Assembly (NCBI RefSeq): GCF_000400505.1
Contig: NZ_CM001857.1
Span: 195,824-259,823, forward strand
Direction: 5' to 3'
DNA from: Musicola paradisiaca NCPPB 2511
GTDB lineage: Bacteria > Pseudomonadota > Gammaproteobacteria > Enterobacterales > Enterobacteriaceae
Length of the DNA: 64,000 nucleotides
The translations under genes were made by a program, and so were the position numbers. This document shows positions 60,378 through 64,000 of this stretch, piece after piece. Position 1 is the stretch's first letter, and the number at the start of each line of letters is the position of its first letter. Under the pieces are notes generated by a model. The model made no database searches, was not told the origin of the DNA, and worked only from the letters and a program-made list of their open reading frames with translations.

Positions 60378-61508
60378 TCAGCCCTCCCGTGGGGTTGCAG
60401 CCGGTTGAGTCAGCAGGTTGCGAACCCGGGTTTGCATCAGTTGTTCAAGTAACGGCTGGCTCTGCAACTCGGTCGGCAAGTCCATGGTTATCGATTGCTG
60501 GCTTAACATATCCAACTGTTCGAGAAACGCTTTGGTCGTGGGATCCTCTTCGTCAAAATAGGCGCGAATCCAGGTTGCGGCCGTTTCCAGCGATTGTTTG
60601 TAAGTTTCATTCTGGTGGCGTGGAACCGCCTGTGCGGCAATTAACAGGCGGGAGCGGATGTTTTCGCGCAGATAGACGTCCTGATTCGGCGCCAGCAGCG
60701 GCTCAGCCGTGTTATCCCGGCGGCGGATGGTAATGAAATCGGACAGGAAGTTATGCCAGCTTTTACTCAAATTCTGGCGCCATTCGCTGAGGGAGGCCGA
60801 CAGCGTGGTATCGTTTTCTTCCATGGGTTCATCGTTGCTGCTCTCGGTATCCGCCAGCCGCAGGTTGTCTACTTGATCCGCCAGCAGATTGACCTTAAGG
60901 ATGATGCCGTCGAAATCGATCTGGCTGATGTTCGCTAACTGGTTGATGTCATGAGTGATGGCGCGGCGGACATCGAGCAGACTGGGGTCGTTCATCTCCG
61001 CCAGACTGGTATCGGCGCTTTTCAGCAACGCGCCGGCGGTGGTGACGTCCTTATCGCTCCATAATTTACGCCCGGCCTGTTTAACCAGAAAGTCTGCCTG
61101 CGCCAGTAGCCAGGTTTTGGCGTCGCTGTTGGACAGCGTAGCCAGTTTTTCCTGCATCTCTCCCGCCTGGCGGGCCAACGCCGCCAGACGTTGTTCATCC
61201 GCATTCTGTATCTTGCTCTGCTGTTCCTGCGCCTGCTGCCATTGCTGTTGGGATTGCGTCTGTTGCTTCTGCAAGGCGACGATTTGCTCTTGCAGAAGGG
61301 CTGTTTCCGTCGACTGGCGTTGTAGCTGTTGATGGGCGTAATAGTAAACGCCGCCGCTCAGCGCCAGCGCGACGACGATAGCGACAGCGCACGGTACAAT
61401 ACCCTGACGGGCCGGTGGTGTCGGTGATTTCTGCGGATGCGCGGGTTCAACCCGTTCGACAACCTCTTCAGAAGGCGTTGAGGGGGTAACGTGTTCCGTC
61501 ATAATCAT
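60378..61508 (-). CDS. hemX: HemX, membrane-anchored coiled-coil protein
   Basis: 376 residues. A Pro-rich cytoplasmic start, one membrane helix (about 40-62, [23 protein letters not shown]), a Gln-rich coiled coil (about 65-130) and a helical C-terminal domain. Annotated in many genomes as uroporphyrinogen-III C-methyltransferase, but nothing SAM-binding is visible; the family's biochemical role is unclear. 17 bp after hemD. Confidence 0.92.
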   Translation of the reverse strand: MIMTEHVTPSTPSEEVVERVEPAHPQKSPTPPARQGIVPCAVAIVVALALSGGVYYYAHQQLQRQSTETALLQEQIVALQKQQTQSQQQWQQAQEQQSKIQNADEQRLAALARQAGEMQEKLATLSNSDAKTWLLAQADFLVKQAGRKLWSDKDVTTAGALLKSADTSLAEMNDPSLLDVRRAITHDINQLANISQIDFDGIILKVNLLADQVDNLRLADTESSNDEPMEENDTTLSASLSEWRQNLSKSWHNFLSDFITIRRRDNTAEPLLAPNQDVYLRENIRSRLLIAAQAVPRHQNETYKQSLETAATWIRAYFDEEDPTTKAFLEQLDMLSQQSITMDLPTELQSQPLLEQLMQTRVRNLLTQPAATPREG

Positions 61509-61525
61509 ACATCCTATGATCTTGG

Positions 61526-62266
61526 TTATTGTAGGGCGCGCATCAGCGCATCATTGTCGGCATTGTCGGCCACGTCGACGTCGCTCCAGCCGAGTTTACG
61601 AGCGGCCTCAGCCAGCCGCTCGCTGACGACGATGACCCGACATGTTAACAGCCAGTTGGCCTGATAAACATCCGGTACCAGGTCATGGAGCGCTTGCAGC
61701 ATCTCCCCGCTGGTGATGACCAGTGTATTTACGCCAAGTGTTTGCCAACGTTGGCATTGTTCCGCGCCATCGTAGTGTACGAGCGTCCGCTGATAGCATT
61801 CGCAGTAGCTGACGATGGCGCCTCGTTCCTGCAAGGTATCGCCCAGCAATTCCCGACCGCCGTTGCCGCGCAAGAGTAAGGCGTGCCGTCCGGCAATGTT
61901 TTGTAGTTCAGTCAGTTGTAGCAGAGTTTCGCTGGTGGCTCGCACTGGTGGGTAATGTACCGGCAAACCGCTGACGGTATGCAGCGCTAATCCGGTCGTT
62001 CGCCCAACGGCGTAGTACGTCAGACTGCTGGGCCAGACATGGCCGCCGCGTGACATCAGCGGATCGGCGAACTCCACCACATGTTGCGATAAGGCGAAAA
62101 CCAGATCGCCTGCCTGAAGCGCAGCAAGCCGGGTGGGCAACGACGCTAATTCCCGGCCGGGAGAAAATTCGATTAACGGACTGTGGTAGGCGTGAAAACC
62201 AGCCAATCGGAGACGGGCTACCAGTTGCTCACCCGCGGGAGAGGGACGGGTAACCAGAATCGTCAT
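61526..62266 (-). CDS. hemD: Uroporphyrinogen-III synthase
   Basis: 246 residues, the E. coli length. [29 protein letters not shown] at the start and [22 protein letters not shown] in the middle are HemD hallmarks. It closes and rearranges hydroxymethylbilane to uroporphyrinogen III. Its ATG overlaps the hemC stop by 4 bp. Confidence 0.96.
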   Translation of the reverse strand: MTILVTRPSPAGEQLVARLRLAGFHAYHSPLIEFSPGRELASLPTRLAALQAGDLVFALSQHVVEFADPLMSRGGHVWPSSLTYYAVGRTTGLALHTVSGLPVHYPPVRATSETLLQLTELQNIAGRHALLLRGNGGRELLGDTLQERGAIVSYCECYQRTLVHYDGAEQCQRWQTLGVNTLVITSGEMLQALHDLVPDVYQANWLLTCRVIVVSERLAEAARKLGWSDVDVADNADNDALMRALQ

Positions 62267-63204
62267 GAGTTGGCTCCCCCGTAGTACACGGCCTGCAGTA
62301 TCTCTCTGGCGCCGGCGGCCAGGAGTTCATCCGCCAGGGAAATACCCAGCTGTTCGGCGTCCTGACGGCGACCGGTGCGTTCGCCGCGAATGATGCGGCT
62401 GCCGTCGGGAGACCCTACCAGCGCGCGCAGCCAGATGGCGTCACCCTGCAATTCGGCGTAGCTGCCGATCGGTACCTGACAGCCGCCTTCAAGGCGTGTA
62501 TTCATCGCGCGTTCGGCCAGTACGCGCGCGGCGGTATCATCATGATTGAGCGGAGCCAGCAGCGCGCGCGTCCGTGTGTCGTCAAGACGACATTCCACGC
62601 CGACGGCTCCCTGACCCACCGCCGGGAGCGATTGTTCTGGACTCAGCGCTGCGCGGATTCGGCCTTCCAGCCCCAGACGGTTCAGACCGGCGACGGCCAG
62701 AATGATGGCGTCGTAGTCGCCGTTATCCAGTTTGCCGAGCCGGGTGCCGACGTTGCCGCGTAGATCGCGGATAACCAGATCTGGGCGGCGGGCGCGAAGT
62801 TGGCATTGGCGCCGCAGGCTGGAGGTGCCGACTACGGCGCCGGGCGGTAATGCATCCAGATTGGCGTATCGGTTCGAGACGAAGGCGTCGCGGGGGTCAT
62901 CCCGCTCGCAAATAGTGACCAGACCCAGTTGGGCTGGGAATTCGACAGGGACATCCTTCATGGAGTGCACGGCGATGTCGGCGCGATCTTCCAGCAAGGC
63001 CAGTTCCAGCTCTTTGACGAACAGCCCCTTGCCGCCTACCTTGGCCAACGGCGTATCCAGCAAGACATCGCCGCGCGTGACCATGGGCACCAACTCCACC
63101 CGCAGCCCAGGATGACAGGCTTGTAAGCGTTGCTGCACGTAGTGCGCCTGCCACAGCGCGAGCGGGCTTTGTCGGGTGGCAATCCTTAGAATATTGTCTA
63201 CCAT
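62263..63204 (-). CDS. hemC: Porphobilinogen deaminase (hydroxymethylbilane synthase)
   Basis: 313 residues. [49 protein letters not shown] and the dipyrromethane cofactor Cys in [13 protein letters not shown] are all present. It polymerises four porphobilinogens. First gene of hemCDXY, divergent from cyaA. Confidence 0.98.
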   Translation of the reverse strand: MVDNILRIATRQSPLALWQAHYVQQRLQACHPGLRVELVPMVTRGDVLLDTPLAKVGGKGLFVKELELALLEDRADIAVHSMKDVPVEFPAQLGLVTICERDDPRDAFVSNRYANLDALPPGAVVGTSSLRRQCQLRARRPDLVIRDLRGNVGTRLGKLDNGDYDAIILAVAGLNRLGLEGRIRAALSPEQSLPAVGQGAVGVECRLDDTRTRALLAPLNHDDTAARVLAERAMNTRLEGGCQVPIGSYAELQGDAIWLRALVGSPDGSRIIRGERTGRRQDAEQLGISLADELLAAGAREILQAVYYGGANS

Positions 63205-63531
63205 GCTTGATACCGTTTTAGATCCTTTCTTTTCATCGTACCACCGAAGGCGAGCCGGTGTCAGTGGCGGGCGGTGGTCGCGCCTGACGGGATGTGATTC
63301 AGGGTGTAAAGAGAGATGACACCGCTCCCTGGAACAGGCGATAATCTGAGCAGTGGCGAAGCACCATTAGACAAATCTAACTTTCTTTACTTTCTTTACG
63401 CTGTTTCAGCAAGGTGTTAAATTGATCACGTTTCCAGCAATACCTGCCCGCTATTCCTCTAAGCAAATTACAGGGCAGATCCGGAAGCGTCGGCTTTATT
63501 TATCGGCACTGGGATAAGCAGGCAAAACGTC
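63205..63531. other. Divergent hemC/cyaA promoter region (327 bp)
   Basis: The two promoters and the long cyaA leader lie here. A 9-bp tandem repeat (tttctttac twice, about 63382-63399) precedes the CRP site. No coding potential is seen. Confidence 0.65.
63415..63430. promoter_or_regulatory. CRP site in the cyaA promoter
   Basis: TGTTA-AATTGA-TCACG, within a stretch almost identical to the E. coli cyaA P2 operator through which cAMP-CRP represses cyaA. It is about 100 bp upstream of the TTG start. Confidence 0.82.
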
Positions 63532-64000
63532 TTGTACTTCTACATCGAGACCCTGAAGCAAAGACTGGATGCGATTAACCAACTGCGTGTTGATCGTGCT
63601 CTGGAAGCAATGAAACCCGCTTTTCAGCAGGTATACAGTCTTTTGCCAGTTTTATTACATCATCATCATCCGCTGATGCCGGGATATGTGGAAGGGAAAG
63701 TTCCGCACGGTATCTGCCTGTTTACGCCTGATGAAAAACAACAACATTACCTTGATAGTGTAGAGCTTCGCTGGGGTGAGCTGTCGGCGCCCGATCACAA
63801 AGGCGAGTTGCCGATCACCGGCGTTTACTCCATGGGGAGTACCTCCTCTATCGGTCAGAGCTGCAGCTCCGATCTGGATATCTGGGTTTGTCATCAATCC
63901 TGGCTCGATAACGACGAGCGTCAACGCCTGCAACAAAAATGTTCGCTGCTTGAAAAATGGGCGGCCGGACAAGGCGTGGATGTCAGTTTTTTCGTGATGG
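63532..64000 (+). CDS. cyaA: Adenylate cyclase class I, N-terminal part
   Basis: The first 156 codons; the window ends inside the gene, which is about 850 codons in relatives. It starts at TTG (63532), as does E. coli cyaA, whose poor start codon limits translation. The sequence [37 protein letters not shown] and [29 protein letters not shown] (nucleotidyltransferase GS-x-D-x-D site) identifies it. Makes cAMP; inner-membrane associated, regulated by EIIA-Glc. Confidence 0.97.
   Translation, partial: MYFYIETLKQRLDAINQLRVDRALEAMKPAFQQVYSLLPVLLHHHHPLMPGYVEGKVPHGICLFTPDEKQQHYLDSVELRWGELSAPDHKGELPITGVYSMGSTSSIGQSCSSDLDIWVCHQSWLDNDERQRLQQKCSLLEKWAAGQGVDVSFFVM

Overview
The window looks like a chromosomal segment of a soft-rot enterobacterium, most probably Dickeya (Pectobacteriaceae). 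Nearly every gene has a close counterpart in E. coli (secB-gpsA-cysE, metR-metE, argE/argCBH, rep-gppA-rhlB-trxA-rho, the wec/ECA operon, the argX-hisR-leuT-proM tRNA operon, glmZ, hemCDXY, cyaA). Between these blocks sit plant-pathogen or accessory genes: a secreted exo-polygalacturonase between rep and gppA, an idn operon, an S-(2-succino)cysteine-type breakdown cluster, and a RspA/PTS/GntR island between ppc and argE. Genus assignment rests on gene content and remembered protein sequences; no search was run.

Layout. 1-180 is a 17-bp tandem repeat array. 206-5924 is yibQ-envC divergent from yibN-secB-gpsA-cysE; gpmM and grxC, usual members of this block in E. coli, are absent, and a full-length 127-bp ERIC element lies in the yibN-secB gap. 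6345-15053 holds pagP, yigM, metR/metE, dlhH/udp, a tyrosine phosphatase and an unknown small protein. 15125-26457 is ppc, then a transferred-looking AT-rich island (frameshifted PTS EIIBC, enolase-superfamily dehydratase, GntR regulator), then the divergent argE/argCBH arginine genes with two ARG boxes. 26615-36184 is ppiC, rep, exo-polygalacturonase, gppA, rhlB, trxA, rho.

36667-45310 is an eight-gene enterobacterial common antigen operon (wecB wecC wecD wecE wzxE wecF wzyE wecG) with overlapping start/stop codons. It lacks wecA and wzzE at its head and rffG/rffH in its middle, so lipid-I synthesis, chain-length control and dTDP-sugar supply must come from elsewhere or be missing. yifK and four tRNA genes follow.

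48304-53726 is the most notable accessory unit: a fumarase-superfamily lyase, a GNAT acetyltransferase, a polar amino-acid ABC transporter (lipoprotein, permease, ATPase) and an M20 deacylase. This gene set matches the acetylate-cleave-deacetylate route for S-(2-succino)cysteine in which a 2-succino lyase replaces the YxeK monooxygenase; a lyase from Dickeya dadantii has been described in the literature for that pathway. A perfect 24-bp palindrome sits in its promoter region and a strong hairpin follows the binding-protein gene. Next come the small RNA gene glmZ with an intact sigma-54 promoter and three GlrR-like sites, an idnDOTR operon (no idnK) with a symmetric repeat/CRP-like control region, hemCDXY on the minus strand, and the start of cyaA (TTG start, CRP site upstream), cut by the window end.

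Regulatory signals recognisable by eye include ARG boxes, MetJ-like boxes, CRP sites before udp and cyaA, a possible KdgR box before the polygalacturonase, and several intrinsic terminators.
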